This document shows positions 1 through 6,775 of a DNA stretch of 40,006 nt, piece after piece. Below the pieces are notes generated by a model. That model saw nothing but the letters and a program-made list of their open reading frames with translations. It searched no databases and had not been told where the DNA came from. The position numbers were made by a program, and so were the translations under genes. The DNA is from a virus. Positions within the stretch are counted from its first letter, which is position 1. Every line of letters begins with the position of its first letter. The stretch is taken from the IMG/VR virus record IMGVR_UViG_3300022745_000078, positions 1-40,006 of that record. One strand, written 5' to 3'.

Positions 1-664
1 CAAGAGTGCGCCCCTTATAGTCATCCAGCCTTCTGGTGAAATCAGGTAGCTGCTTGGCATTAAGCCATAGAAACGGATTTTTCTTTTTGTATTCCAAAGC
101 TTCGATAAGGTCTGCGGCTGGGTTATATTCTATCAACCCTTTAGGCTTGGCATATCGCATGATCTGGTTGATATATTGGTAAATCTTCCTTGTCGTTTCT
201 AACGCGCCGCGCTTTTCTATTTTGTGCAGAGTTTCTAATATCGCTGATGATTTGAGCCTAGAGACAGGAATTGCGCCTATCTGCGGAAAAACATCCTGCT
301 CAAGCCGCCTGAGTATAAGGGCTGCATATTCACTATCCCACCTTGCCTTGCGTTTTAAGTGCCATTCCCTCGCCACTTCTTCAAACGAGTTTTTTGCAAC
401 CTTGTGCCTGCTGTTTTCGCTGGGAGCTTCCCCCGCCCTGATTCGTTTGCGGATTTCCGATTTCTTTTCTCTTGCCTCTATTAGACTGACCTCATCGAAA
501 GAACCAAGTGACACACGCCCCTCTTTGCCGTTCTGTCGAAACTTAAGCCGCCAAAGCTTCGACCCGTTTGGCATTATCTCAATGTATAGCCCTTCGCCAT
601 CAAATAGTTTGTATGGCTTATCGGCTGGCTTTGCGGCCTGAATTTCTTTCACGGTAAGGGGCAT
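1..664 (-). CDS. int: Tyrosine integrase, P4 type, N-terminal part (runs off the window)
   Basis: Site-specific recombinase that would integrate and excise the phage at a tRNA gene. The frame is open from ATG at 664 to base 1, giving 221 residues, so the catalytic half (R-H-R-Y) lies outside the window. Residues 1-90 match the DUF4102 arm-binding domain of P4-like integrases (early DGEGLYIEI and GSKLWRLKFR; then RVSLGSFDEVSLIEAREK). About 95-200 form the SAM-like core-binding domain (RKIYQYINQIMRYAKPKGLI). No frameshift or stop is seen. The attachment core lies about 170 bases upstream, the usual arrangement for this family. Family assignment is firm; activity cannot be judged without the C-terminal half. 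Confidence 0.93.
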   Translation of the reverse strand, partial: MPLTVKEIQAAKPADKPYKLFDGEGLYIEIMPNGSKLWRLKFRQNGKEGRVSLGSFDEVSLIEAREKKSEIRKRIRAGEAPSENSRHKVAKNSFEEVAREWHLKRKARWDSEYAALILRRLEQDVFPQIGAIPVSRLKSSAILETLHKIEKRGALETTRKIYQYINQIMRYAKPKGLIEYNPAADLIEALEYKKKNPFLWLNAKQLPDFTRRLDDYKGRTL

Positions 665-692
665 TTGGGGGCAAGCAACTCAATTTAGAATT

Positions 693-718
693 TCCTGCCC
701 CCATTTCTGCCCCCAAAA
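693..718. repeat. Direct repeat copy 1, probable integrase arm site
   Basis: A 26-base stretch recurs exactly at 895-920, on the far side of the attachment core. Each copy contains two CTGCCCCC units (CTGCCCCCATTT then CTGCCCCCAAAA). A third TGCCCCCAAA unit lies inverted at 665-674 beside the integrase start codon. Exact repeats flanking an attachment core, 12-base periodic, are what arm-type integrase sites look like. The role is inferred. Confidence 0.7.
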
Positions 719-736
719 GCGCTGGGCTGTCAAGGG

Positions 737-765
737 ATAATATGGGACTACAAGGGCGCTAGAAA
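737..765 (-). promoter_or_regulatory. Possible integrase promoter
   Basis: Minus strand: TTTCTA (765-760), 17 bases, then TATTAT (742-737). The -10 matches 5 of 6 and the -35 only 3 of 6. Transcription would start near 730, and the leader would carry the repeat at 693-718, so integrase binding could repress its own gene. Weak call. Confidence 0.25.
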
Positions 766-830
766 TAGGCGATTTACGGCCTTTTGCCTTTGTTTTCTGG
801 TACGTTATGGGATGTAAGGGGATTGTAAAA

Positions 831-854
831 TGGTGCCGACTAGAGGACTCGAAC
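831..854 (-). other. attP: Attachment site core (attP), identical to a tRNA 3' end
   Basis: Read on the minus strand this is a T-loop (GTTCGAGTCC), the 3' side of the T stem, a 7-base acceptor strand (AGTCGGC), a discriminator A and CCA. The 5' side of the T stem is missing: upstream bases do not pair with CCTCT, and no anticodon or D arm follows. It is therefore a tRNA 3' fragment, the classical crossover segment of tRNA-targeting phages. The implied acceptor 5' strand would be GCCGACT, as in some tRNA-Thr genes, but identity cannot be fixed. Phage genes lie on both sides, so attP is more likely than attL or attR. Confidence 0.8.
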
Positions 855-862
855 ATGGCGCG

Positions 863-887
863 AACTATTAGGAAATCCCTAATAGTT
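863..887. repeat. Perfect inverted repeat beside attP
   Basis: AACTATTAG and CTAATAGTT (9-base perfect arms) flank a 7-base spacer, 8 bases from the attachment core. No run of T follows on either strand, so a protein-binding palindrome (integrase core-type or excisionase site) is more likely than a terminator. Confidence 0.5.
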
Positions 888-894
888 GAAAATG

Positions 895-920
895 TCCTGC
901 CCCCATTTCTGCCCCCAAAA
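895..920. repeat. Direct repeat copy 2, probable integrase arm site
   Basis: Exact second copy of the 26-base element at 693-718, in the same orientation, on the other side of the attachment core. Together they would form the P and P' arms. Confidence 0.7.
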
Positions 921-939
921 AAAATCGCCATCGGACAGA

Positions 940-980
940 CATGTTATAAACATGTTACTTCATGTTATATTCTTACATGT
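940..980. repeat. Helically phased CATGTTA repeats
   Basis: CATGTTA occurs at 940-946, 951-957 and 961-967, with a partial copy CATGT at 976-980. The spacings are 11, 10 and 15 bases, so the first three sites lie on one face of the helix. Tandem short sites in an attP arm are typical of excisionase or accessory bending proteins. No candidate Xis gene can be identified in the window. Confidence 0.45.
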
Positions 981-983
981 GGC

Positions 984-1008
984 AAAAGAAAACCAGCCCG
1001 AAGGCTGG
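984..1008 (-). terminator. Rho-independent terminator, leftward
   Basis: Minus strand: CCAGCC, UUCG-type loop (TTCG), GGCTGG, then TTTTCTTTT. A six-pair stem with the stable tetraloop and a T tract. It would stop late-operon readthrough before it reaches attP and the integrase. Confidence 0.75.
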
Positions 1009-1108
1009 CTCTTTCGTCTGCGTTTTTATTTAAGCGCAAGCCCTGATTTTTGCCCGTTAAGTCGGCAAGGCTATGAATAGCTTGGGAAATCTTATTTAAG
1101 CGATTGCC

Positions 1109-1144
1109 AAAAGAAAAGGGCTGCCCCGATAAACAGTACAGCCC
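1109..1144 (-). terminator. Rho-independent terminator, leftward, upstream partner
   Basis: Minus strand: GGGCTG, a 15-base loop, CAGCCC, then TTTTCTTTT. Its T tract is the same as that of the terminator at 984-1008, so the two form a tandem block at the distal end of leftward late transcription. Confidence 0.6.
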
Positions 1145-1244
1145 CTATCTTGCAATGTAGCTATGTTACGCGTCTCGCATCTTCTCAGAACATCGTGACC
1201 CCGTTCATCCAATACATCACCCCTGCATCATACCACATTCACGC

Positions 1245-1272
1245 TTGAGCGCAAGGCCGGATGGTGTATAAT
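1245..1272 (+). promoter_or_regulatory. Promoter of the rightward accessory cassette
   Basis: TTGAGC (1245-1250), 16 bases, then a perfect TATAAT (1267-1272). The ATG at 1279 follows the -10 after only six bases, which places the start point at or next to the start codon, a leaderless transcript. No Shine-Dalgarno is visible for this ATG, which supports that reading. Confidence 0.55.
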
Positions 1273-1278
1273 GCGGAT

Positions 1279-1794
1279 ATGAAAGCAAAGAGCCTCAGAA
1301 ATACGCTGGATGTTGTTTGGGCTACGCTGCCCGAATTGCTGGAATATCCCGAACACTGGCAATCGCTTGATGTTGACTATGAGCCGCCGCGTGTAGAGCG
1401 TGTGTTTCTTGATGAGGCTGGTATTCGTATTTGCTTGCACGTCATCCACAAAACTGACAAGCCATGCTTATTCCATCCGCATCCTTGGCCATCCATCATG
1501 GCAATCATGGAGGGTTCATATCTCAACGTATCGGGATTTGAAGGTAGCAACGAGCGCATGGAAACCATCTATACGGCTGGTAGTTGCTATGAAATGCTTG
1601 ACCCTACAGAATGGCATAGCGTTTCGCCTATCACAGAAACCGTAAAAAGCATTATGATTATGGGTGAGCAGTGGGGTTTTCATGGCGGCAGGAAGCCCAC
1701 AAAGAAACTTCAGCCGCTTTCTCGTGAGCGAAAATTAGAAATCATCAACGATTTTAAGGCGCTGCTTACTGTAAAGGAAGCGGTGAGTGTATAA
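1279..1794 (+). CDS. Cupin-like protein of unknown function
   Basis: 171 residues from ATG 1279; an in-frame ATG at 1261 would sit inside the promoter and is rejected. The middle reads like a cupin barrel: a histidine cluster CLFHPHPWPS followed by a glycine-bearing strand (IMEGSYLNVSG), and 55 residues later a second histidine motif (DPTEWHSVSP) suited to metal binding. The C-terminus is basic and helical. No precise family was recognised. It is the first gene of a rightward cassette placed between attP and the lysis genes, opposite to late transcription. That position suggests a lysogenic-conversion (moron) gene with its own promoter. A metal-binding enzyme or sensor is plausible; substrate unknown. 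Confidence 0.65.
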   Translation: MKAKSLRNTLDVVWATLPELLEYPEHWQSLDVDYEPPRVERVFLDEAGIRICLHVIHKTDKPCLFHPHPWPSIMAIMEGSYLNVSGFEGSNERMETIYTAGSCYEMLDPTEWHSVSPITETVKSIMIMGEQWGFHGGRKPTKKLQPLSRERKLEIINDFKALLTVKEAVSV

Positions 1795-1801
1795 TGGCGG
1801 G

Positions 1802-2044
1802 ATGACATACGAATGCAACACAACATATTCCTTTAAAGGAATCCTTCCAGACAACATCATTATTGATGGATGCTCGCCATATTTTGACTGCGGGGATATG
1901 GGGATGAAGATTGAATATACAAAAATAGATACGGGAGATAAGGGTTTTATAACCGTCCCATTCAACTCCAAAAAGCACGTTGCTATCCGTACTGAAGGCA
2001 TATTTAGCACAAGTCTATATCATGCAGAGGAAGTGGCGGGATGA
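1802..2044 (+). CDS. Hypothetical protein
   Basis: 80 residues; not recognised. Soluble, with three cysteines near the middle and no signal or membrane segment. The start at 1802 is seven bases after the previous stop, and GGCGGG just before it is a weak ribosome site. TATAAT also lies six bases upstream (1790-1795), the same spacing as at the gene before, so a second leaderless start is possible. The stop overlaps the next start as ATGA. Confidence 0.6.
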   Translation: MTYECNTTYSFKGILPDNIIIDGCSPYFDCGDMGMKIEYTKIDTGDKGFITVPFNSKKHVAIRTEGIFSTSLYHAEEVAG

Positions 2045-2208
2045 CGCTAGAAGAATTAAATGATGAATTGAAAAAACATGGCATTGCCAAGGTTGATGGC
2101 GATTCGCTTGCTACTTACGATATTCACTGGACGGACGAGAGAACTTTCAGCATATCTGTGGAAAACGCTGTTGAAAGCGTAACTTTTACTGGGATAATAG
2201 CGAGATGA
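2041..2208 (+). CDS. Small hypothetical protein
   Basis: 55 residues, beginning MTLEELNDELKKHG and ending TGIIAR. It is joined to the preceding gene by an ATGA overlap, which implies translational coupling. No domain recognised. A further 8-codon reading frame (2205-2231, MKAKKQSG) overlaps its stop and the next start in the same ATGA style, and may be a coupling leader. Confidence 0.55.
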   Translation: MTLEELNDELKKHGIAKVDGDSLATYDIHWTDERTFSISVENAVESVTFTGIIAR

Positions 2209-2227
2209 AGGCAAAAAAGCAAAGCGG

Positions 2228-2653
2228 ATGACAGTATTAGTTGACATTAATAAGCTTCCGCGCTGGACTGGCGCACTAGCCTTCGCGCTGCTTTTCTCTC
2301 CATTCTTTTTACAACACCATAAAGAAGCAGAAGATAAGGTAAATCGAGTTTATACAATTACTAAAAAATTCGATATCATGCGAAAGGATTGCATAGGATA
2401 TAATTGTCTGGCAAGCGTTTATATGCCTGTAGAATGTCAAATATCCCCTTTTTATACTTCTAGGATTTACTGCCCATCTCATTTAGAGCTCTGTTTGGAT
2501 AAAGGGTATATTATTGATACCGGAGACTTTAGAGTTGGAGATGAAAAGTCTGGAGGTTGCATATCTGGCAATGAAAAATCTTATGTCGAGGTTTCCAGCG
2601 ATATTCTTACCACCCGCACAACTCAGCGCCTTTCTCATCGTGTTTCAAGATAA
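2228..2653 (+). CDS. Small membrane-anchored cysteine-rich protein
   Basis: 141 residues. One membrane segment near residues 14-29 (GALAFALLFSPFFL), followed by a region with about seven cysteines spread from residue 56 to 112, suggesting an exported domain with disulfides. No family recognised. The start overlaps the 8-codon frame upstream. The 3' end overlaps the lipoprotein spanin gene on the opposite strand by 47 bases, so the two operons converge here. The last 20 or so residues lie inside that overlap and may be poorly constrained. Confidence 0.55.
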   Translation: MTVLVDINKLPRWTGALAFALLFSPFFLQHHKEAEDKVNRVYTITKKFDIMRKDCIGYNCLASVYMPVECQISPFYTSRIYCPSHLELCLDKGYIIDTGDFRVGDEKSGGCISGNEKSYVEVSSDILTTRTTQRLSHRVSR

Positions 2654-2801
2654 GTTTAGCCGTCTCATCGGTGATATGATCGTCATCCGATACCGTTATC
2701 GGCTCTGCTACTAGGCAGAAATCACGAACGCCGCCATTTTGTAAACAGCCGCTTACGAATATCGGCAGCAGGCATAGCATCCACTTTGCGCTCGACCTCA
2801 T
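2607..2801 (-). CDS. Rz1: o-spanin (Rz1-like outer-membrane lipoprotein)
   Basis: 64 residues. Signal sequence with lipobox (PIFVSGC, lipidated Cys19), then a short exported tail ending HDEKGAELCGW, a tail shared by many small phage lipoproteins in lysis cassettes. The gene begins inside the preceding gene in a different frame (overlap 2722-2801), the diagnostic Rz/Rz1 arrangement. GGAG lies seven bases before its ATG. It would pair with the inner-membrane spanin across the periplasm and fuse the membranes at the last step of lysis. Confidence 0.82.
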   Translation of the reverse strand: MRSSAKWMLCLLPIFVSGCLQNGGVRDFCLVAEPITVSDDDHITDETAKLILKHDEKGAELCGW

Positions 2802-2949
2802 TGGCTTTCTCCACAGTTTTTAGTTGTTCCTGCGCTGTGTCTGCCTTTTGCTCGGCCTTCCCTGTCTGTTTGGCCGTAAGATAGGCTGCAATCACCCCTG
2901 CAATGGCGACGATGGCTTTTATCAGTGATGGGATGATTTCCTGCCACAT
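2722..2949 (-). CDS. Rz: i-spanin (Rz-like inner-membrane protein)
   Basis: 75 residues from ATG 2949 (AGGAAG six bases upstream). An N-terminal membrane segment (IKAIVAIAGVIAAYLTA) is followed by a long charged coiled coil and a basic end (RKRLFTKWRR). Size, topology and the embedded out-of-frame lipoprotein gene identify it as the inner-membrane half of a two-component spanin. It is shorter than lambda Rz (153 residues), so the periplasmic reach is small and the partner must be close. Confidence 0.78.
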   Translation of the reverse strand: MWQEIIPSLIKAIVAIAGVIAAYLTAKQTGKAEQKADTAQEQLKTVEKANEVERKVDAMPAADIRKRLFTKWRRS

Positions 2950-2951
2950 CA

Positions 2952-3137
2952 CTACTTCCTTTCGCTTAAAAAGCCCATTGGTATTGACTCACTGGCAAAA
3001 ATAGGGTTTCCGCCCGCATCTAATAATCCGGTTTCTCTGTTCCCCGATTCATGCACGGTTATGGTTGGGCTTGCATCTGTCATAGGGTCTTCTTCGTCCC
3101 AATAAGATTTAGGCCTTGTAAAATATCGTGTCATCAT
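2952..3137 (-). CDS. Small hypothetical protein in the lysis cassette
   Basis: 61 residues, polar and acidic, no membrane segment; not recognised. AGGAG lies directly before ATG 3137, which overlaps the endolysin stop (3134-3136). A longer frame upstream has no ribosome site. The gene sits between endolysin and spanins and is co-translated with them. Confidence 0.6.
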   Translation of the reverse strand: MMTRYFTRPKSYWDEEDPMTDASPTITVHESGNRETGLLDAGGNPIFASESIPMGFLSERK

Positions 3138-3616
3138 GCTTCTCCTATCGTTTGCGGCGCTTCTGCGACCTCTAGATCGGCCTTGGGTATCTGGTAGCCA
3201 GAAGGCCAGCGATAGCCTTTTACGCGCCAACGTGGGAATGATTTGATCGTGACAGCATCCCCCTGATTGCCACCTAGCACTAGCAAATCGCCTTTGTGAT
3301 TCTTGCCCGTCACGAAACCCACATGACCTGACTTGCTATCGGGCGAGCCGCGCCAGAAAACCACTATGCACCCTTCGGCAGGAGCAGAGAGTGGCTGTCC
3401 CCATTTCAGGTAAGATTGCGCGGCTGCGGAGCGTGTGGACTTGATGCCGCATTCTTCTAGCACCCCGCCTAAAAATCCGGCGCACCACGGCGTTTCATCA
3501 TCCGTAAATGGCGCACGGATATACGTCCACCATTGTAAAATCAGCGGATTATGCTTGTTTCCCTTGATTTCGCGCTGGCCTAAATACTTCCGCGCCACGT
3601 CCATCCACGGCGTCAT
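3134..3616 (-). CDS. Endolysin, CHAP/NlpC-P60-like cysteine peptidase (TIGR02594-like)
   Basis: 160 residues. Likely catalytic Cys45 in TPWCAGF, His98 in SGHVGF and Asn117 in GGNQGD, in the order and spacing of the TIGR02594 peptidoglycan amidase/endopeptidase group. No signal peptide, so it needs the holin for release to the periplasm. It overlaps the genes before and after by four bases. It is a second muralytic enzyme: the virion lysozyme at 8838-11372 would act at entry, this one at lysis. Confidence 0.88.
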   Translation of the reverse strand: MTPWMDVARKYLGQREIKGNKHNPLILQWWTYIRAPFTDDETPWCAGFLGGVLEECGIKSTRSAAAQSYLKWGQPLSAPAEGCIVVFWRGSPDSKSGHVGFVTGKNHKGDLLVLGGNQGDAVTIKSFPRWRVKGYRWPSGYQIPKADLEVAEAPQTIGEA

Positions 3617-3864
3617 TCTCCGCCACCTTTCAATCTACTTAGCAATCCAGCCCATGCCATGCCAGATGATAGAGTGAGGAAGGCAAGTATTGCCCATCCC
3701 GCTACCTGATTGAGAAGGCTCTCGCAGCGTTCGCGGTTTTGCCTCAAAAAAGCCATGTCCTTCTGCATCTCGATAGGCGTGTCTTTATTGATGCCCATCT
3801 CAATAAATGCTTCTTTCACGGCTTCTTTTGCGATTTCCCTCGCATCCTCTCGGCTTAGTGGCAT
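3613..3864 (-). CDS. Small membrane protein, possible second holin or antiholin (DUF6127-like)
   Basis: 83 residues. A charged helical first half (EAVKEAFIEMGINKDTPIEM) is followed by one membrane segment around residues 55-75 (GWAILAFLTLSSGMAWAGLL). The layout resembles DUF6127 proteins and XhlA-type holin accessories. It sits between the likely holin and the endolysin. Whether it makes holes, times lysis or only anchors a partner cannot be told. Confidence 0.65.
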   Translation of the reverse strand: MPLSREDAREIAKEAVKEAFIEMGINKDTPIEMQKDMAFLRQNRERCESLLNQVAGWAILAFLTLSSGMAWAGLLSRLKGGGE

Positions 3865-3875
3865 GGATAAGTTCC

Positions 3876-4052
3876 CTACTTAATTTTGGGAAACTTGTCG
3901 CTTTTTGCCAAGACAGACCAAACGGCAGTAAAAATAACCCCGAATGCGCCAACCAGCGGCTCAACGTCTGACTGCGTGATATACCCCTTGCCAAGCAGAT
4001 AACCAGCCCCTGCACTTAGCAACGCCCTGACTATTCCATTCACTGTTTCCAT
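3876..4052 (-). CDS. Holin (small, two-segment)
   Basis: 58 residues, with an ideal AGGAGG before ATG 4052. Two hydrophobic stretches (about 5-23 and 32-49, the latter GAFGVIFTAVWSVLA) are joined by a short turn with KGYITQSDVEPL, and a basic tail follows. This resembles the small holins of the Pam3-gp28 group in phages of Gram-negative bacteria. First gene of the lysis block, followed by the membrane protein, endolysin and spanins. Confidence 0.72.
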   Translation of the reverse strand: METVNGIVRALLSAGAGYLLGKGYITQSDVEPLVGAFGVIFTAVWSVLAKSDKFPKIK

Positions 4053-4071
4053 GATGTCCTCCTAGATGATG

Positions 4072-4095
4072 AAAAGCGGAGGCCGAAGCCCCCGC
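4072..4095 (-). terminator. Rho-independent terminator with UUCG loop
   Basis: Minus strand: an 8-pair stem (GCGGGGGC with GCCTCCGC, one G-U) closed by TTCG and followed by TTTTC. It lies between the spike/microprotein genes and the holin, so lysis genes would be expressed only by partial readthrough or antitermination. Confidence 0.72.
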
Positions 4096-4102
4096 GTTCT
4101 GG

Positions 4103-4150
4103 TTAGCATTTCTTGCCGCCGCCGCCGCCTTTTTTCTTGCCCTTAGCCAT
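4103..4150 (-). CDS. Lysine/glycine-rich microprotein
   Basis: 15 codons: MAKGKKKGGGGGKKC. GGAGG stands nine bases before the ATG, and the gene is closely followed by a terminator. Tiny KG-rich frames of this kind sit at the end of structural modules in other phages, but no function is known. It could be a genuine peptide or a translated leader next to the terminator. Its real existence rests on the ribosome site alone. Confidence 0.45.
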   Translation of the reverse strand: MAKGKKKGGGGGKKC

Positions 4151-4165
4151 GTAGAATTACCTCCT

Positions 4166-6763
4166 TTAGTGTCCAATGGTTCCAACTCCGATATCTGTCA
4201 ACTCATCCAGCGTGGTTTCACCTGCCTCAACTTCTGTTGTCGCCGTAAACCCGTTATTGTCTTCCTTGTAGCCATCCAGCCAGTATTTCTTGCTGGCTGT
4301 GGTGTCATTCTCATCAAAGACATGCTTAGGAAGATTGGCCGCGTTCTTAACTACAAACAGGCCGTGAACTTCAGCCGTAGCCCCTCCGTTCGTTCCATCT
4401 GAGCGCAAGCGGATAGGGAATGTTGTGGTTGGTGAATGCGTGTAGGTCGTTTCGTCATAAACCGAGTTCATGAGGCGAATAGAAGAACCCGCAAACATAT
4501 CCGCAATGGCCGTTACGTCATACGCACGCACGTCATTGGCATATATCTTTGTTTTTTCCCATCCCACGATAGGATAAGCAACGTTGTGGGTTTCGAAGTC
4601 ATCAATCCAGATATTGCGCACATTGGTGTTGCCAACCTGTGAGCAAACACGAATGCCAACTGCCGCATTGGTCGAACCTGTTGAACAGGTCGAGCCCATG
4701 TTTGTTCCGGTGTCCATTAGATCGCGCATGGTGATATGCTTGAAATAATCATTTGACACGCTGTCTTGGTCGGTAGCCTGTACGCGAATACCCATCTTAC
4801 CACCCACCTGATTCATGCCATCGATCGTGACATTCTTGCCGCGAATCTGTGCGCACGTGCCTTCGTAAGAGCCGTATTGCGTGCCACGTTTGCTGTAGTA
4901 GCAGGACACATTGTGGAAATTGATGTCCGACACCTCCTCGTGCGTGTCCCAGCATACGCCGTAAGAATCATGGCATACGCCATTTGATACTGTGACGTAG
5001 GTAGGCATCCCAAAGCGTGAGATACGGAAGCTTGAACCAAGTGTGGTTGACCATGTAGCGCCCACCGCATCAGAAGTAACCGTATGACGGCCTTCCCATG
5101 AGGTGATGCCATCAATAACGGTTCCAAAGCCCGCGCCGTAGACCGAATAGAGGTAGCCAAGGCCTGTTACGTCTGCCAGTTCACCCGCCGTTGCCGAGCC
5201 GGAGAAGGCTGATGCAAAAGCAGAAGAATCGAGATAGTTACCGTAGGTGTCTTTACATTTGAACGTGTTTGCTGCTACGTCCGATGCGCGGCAGTTGATG
5301 TTGTTGAATGCGCTGAAAGCAGAAGGCATTCCCGAAAGGTAAACACTCTTGCCGTTGGTAAAACCGTGCGCGGTTGAAGTAAACACCGCTTGCGATGCGC
5401 GGGAAACGTCCGTGATGGTTTTAGGCGTTCCAGTGGGGTCGTTGGTTGCCCGATTCGGCATGAGTTCGCCAAAGATATTCGTAGCAATAGCCGCAGGCGT
5501 GCCGCGTGATAAGATCGCCGCATCCCATGTGTTCTTGAAGGAAAGGTTGCTGTAAGTGGCATTCGGTACGCCGCCAACATCAATAGCGGGGTCAGAAATG
5601 CCAATGCTTAAGTCTGACGTATCGCCATTCGCTTCAATGTGGAATCCATTAATAGAAAAGGTGTTATTGCGCGTGTAGCGGTACAACACAGGCGACTGCA
5701 CATAGAGATTCTTGTATTGCAGCGCGTGTGACAGGTAGATGTATTTATTAAGCGTATCAATACCCGCAACACGGTTCGCCTCACCCGCCCAGCCGTTACT
5801 GGTGCTGCCCGTTCCGCCGCTGGCATATGTTCCGGTGTCGCAATTTACGTCTGTTCCGGTGTTCGTATCTGTGGAATTATCAAGATTTTGCAGCGTGAAT
5901 TTAGTGGTGGTATTTGCGCCTGTACCATCGCCCAGCGTGATATTGTAGGTACGGCCAAGCCCATCTGCGCCATCCAGCGTGTCGATCTTTGTGCCGCCAA
6001 CCGTCGCTGTAACACCCTTGATATAGACGCGGGACGTATTGAGATAGCCATGCGCTGCTGAAGTGGTAACAACGCATTTGCTGTTAGCGCCATCCCATGT
6101 GACATTGGTGATGGTTTTCGTGCCGCCAATACGGGAAGGAAGCACCACACTATCTGAGATAAGGACATAATCGCCAATGTGATAGCCGGAAACGCTGGCA
6201 ACCGTGAGGCGCGTCAAGCGGTCGTCGATGTTGATTGCATCTGTGCCTGAGATCGTTGTATTGTTCGGATTGGCAATGGCCGTAACCAGTGTTTTGCTAT
6301 CTAAAGCGAGGTTATCCGGCACGTTATCCAGAACCACGCTCTTATCGTTATTATGCTTAAGCGTGCACGTTCCTGCGACGGGGCAGTTCATGGTAATATG
6401 AGGAGCGGAAACGGTCAGCGTATTGCCAACATCGCCAACCAGCCAACAATCCCCAGGGCGCGCATTAACATAGCCGCCATGCGCCGCCATGAAGGTTTCT
6501 AGGTCGCTCGTAACATCCACATCGCAGGTGTTGTGTGTGGTGACGAAAGTGTTGTTTTTGCCATCGATATAGTCGCGCAAAAGCGTATTAGTGACCTTCA
6601 CCATGCCACCAGATGGCGCACCTGCGCGGTTCTGGAGATTAAGGTCTGAATCTTGCAAGCTTGTTGCAGCCGGATAGCTGCTATAACTTCCCGCGAATGC
6701 AGGGACGTAGAAAGACGCTGCGAGCGCGGCTAATGCCACGCACAGTAATGCGCGAAACTTCAT
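4166..6763 (-). CDS. Tail spike-like protein with beta-helix and an N-terminal signal-like sequence
   Basis: 865 residues. Residues 1-24 look like a Sec signal (ALLCVALAALAASF, then PAFA-GS cleavage site), which is unusual for a virion protein. Beyond that come Thr/Asn/Gly-rich repeats typical of right-handed beta-helix spikes, with motifs such as GVCHDSYGVCWDTHEEVSD and ITMRDLMDTGTNMG. Two inserted segments (near 225-320 and 440-530) resemble FCCH-type phage modules, each starting with a HG(Y/F)xN motif. Placed last in the structural operon, where host-recognition spikes usually are. Likely binds or depolymerises surface polysaccharide. AAAGGA precedes the ATG. Confidence 0.72.
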   Translation of the reverse strand: MKFRALLCVALAALAASFYVPAFAGSYSSYPAATSLQDSDLNLQNRAGAPSGGMVKVTNTLLRDYIDGKNNTFVTTHNTCDVDVTSDLETFMAAHGGYVNARPGDCWLVGDVGNTLTVSAPHITMNCPVAGTCTLKHNNDKSVVLDNVPDNLALDSKTLVTAIANPNNTTISGTDAINIDDRLTRLTVASVSGYHIGDYVLISDSVVLPSRIGGTKTITNVTWDGANSKCVVTTSAAHGYLNTSRVYIKGVTATVGGTKIDTLDGADGLGRTYNITLGDGTGANTTTKFTLQNLDNSTDTNTGTDVNCDTGTYASGGTGSTSNGWAGEANRVAGIDTLNKYIYLSHALQYKNLYVQSPVLYRYTRNNTFSINGFHIEANGDTSDLSIGISDPAIDVGGVPNATYSNLSFKNTWDAAILSRGTPAAIATNIFGELMPNRATNDPTGTPKTITDVSRASQAVFTSTAHGFTNGKSVYLSGMPSAFSAFNNINCRASDVAANTFKCKDTYGNYLDSSAFASAFSGSATAGELADVTGLGYLYSVYGAGFGTVIDGITSWEGRHTVTSDAVGATWSTTLGSSFRISRFGMPTYVTVSNGVCHDSYGVCWDTHEEVSDINFHNVSCYYSKRGTQYGSYEGTCAQIRGKNVTIDGMNQVGGKMGIRVQATDQDSVSNDYFKHITMRDLMDTGTNMGSTCSTGSTNAAVGIRVCSQVGNTNVRNIWIDDFETHNVAYPIVGWEKTKIYANDVRAYDVTAIADMFAGSSIRLMNSVYDETTYTHSPTTTFPIRLRSDGTNGGATAEVHGLFVVKNAANLPKHVFDENDTTASKKYWLDGYKEDNNGFTATTEVEAGETTLDELTDIGVGTIGH

Positions 6764-6775
6764 GATGGATTTCCT

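Noticed and set aside
831-870. Complete tRNA gene
   Set aside because: Only the T-loop, acceptor 3' strand and CCA are present; no D or anticodon arm can be formed.
3800-4015. Minus-strand frame overlapping the holin
   Set aside because: Arg/Ser-rich, no ribosome site, and shadows the holin at 3876-4052 and the membrane protein at 3613-3864.
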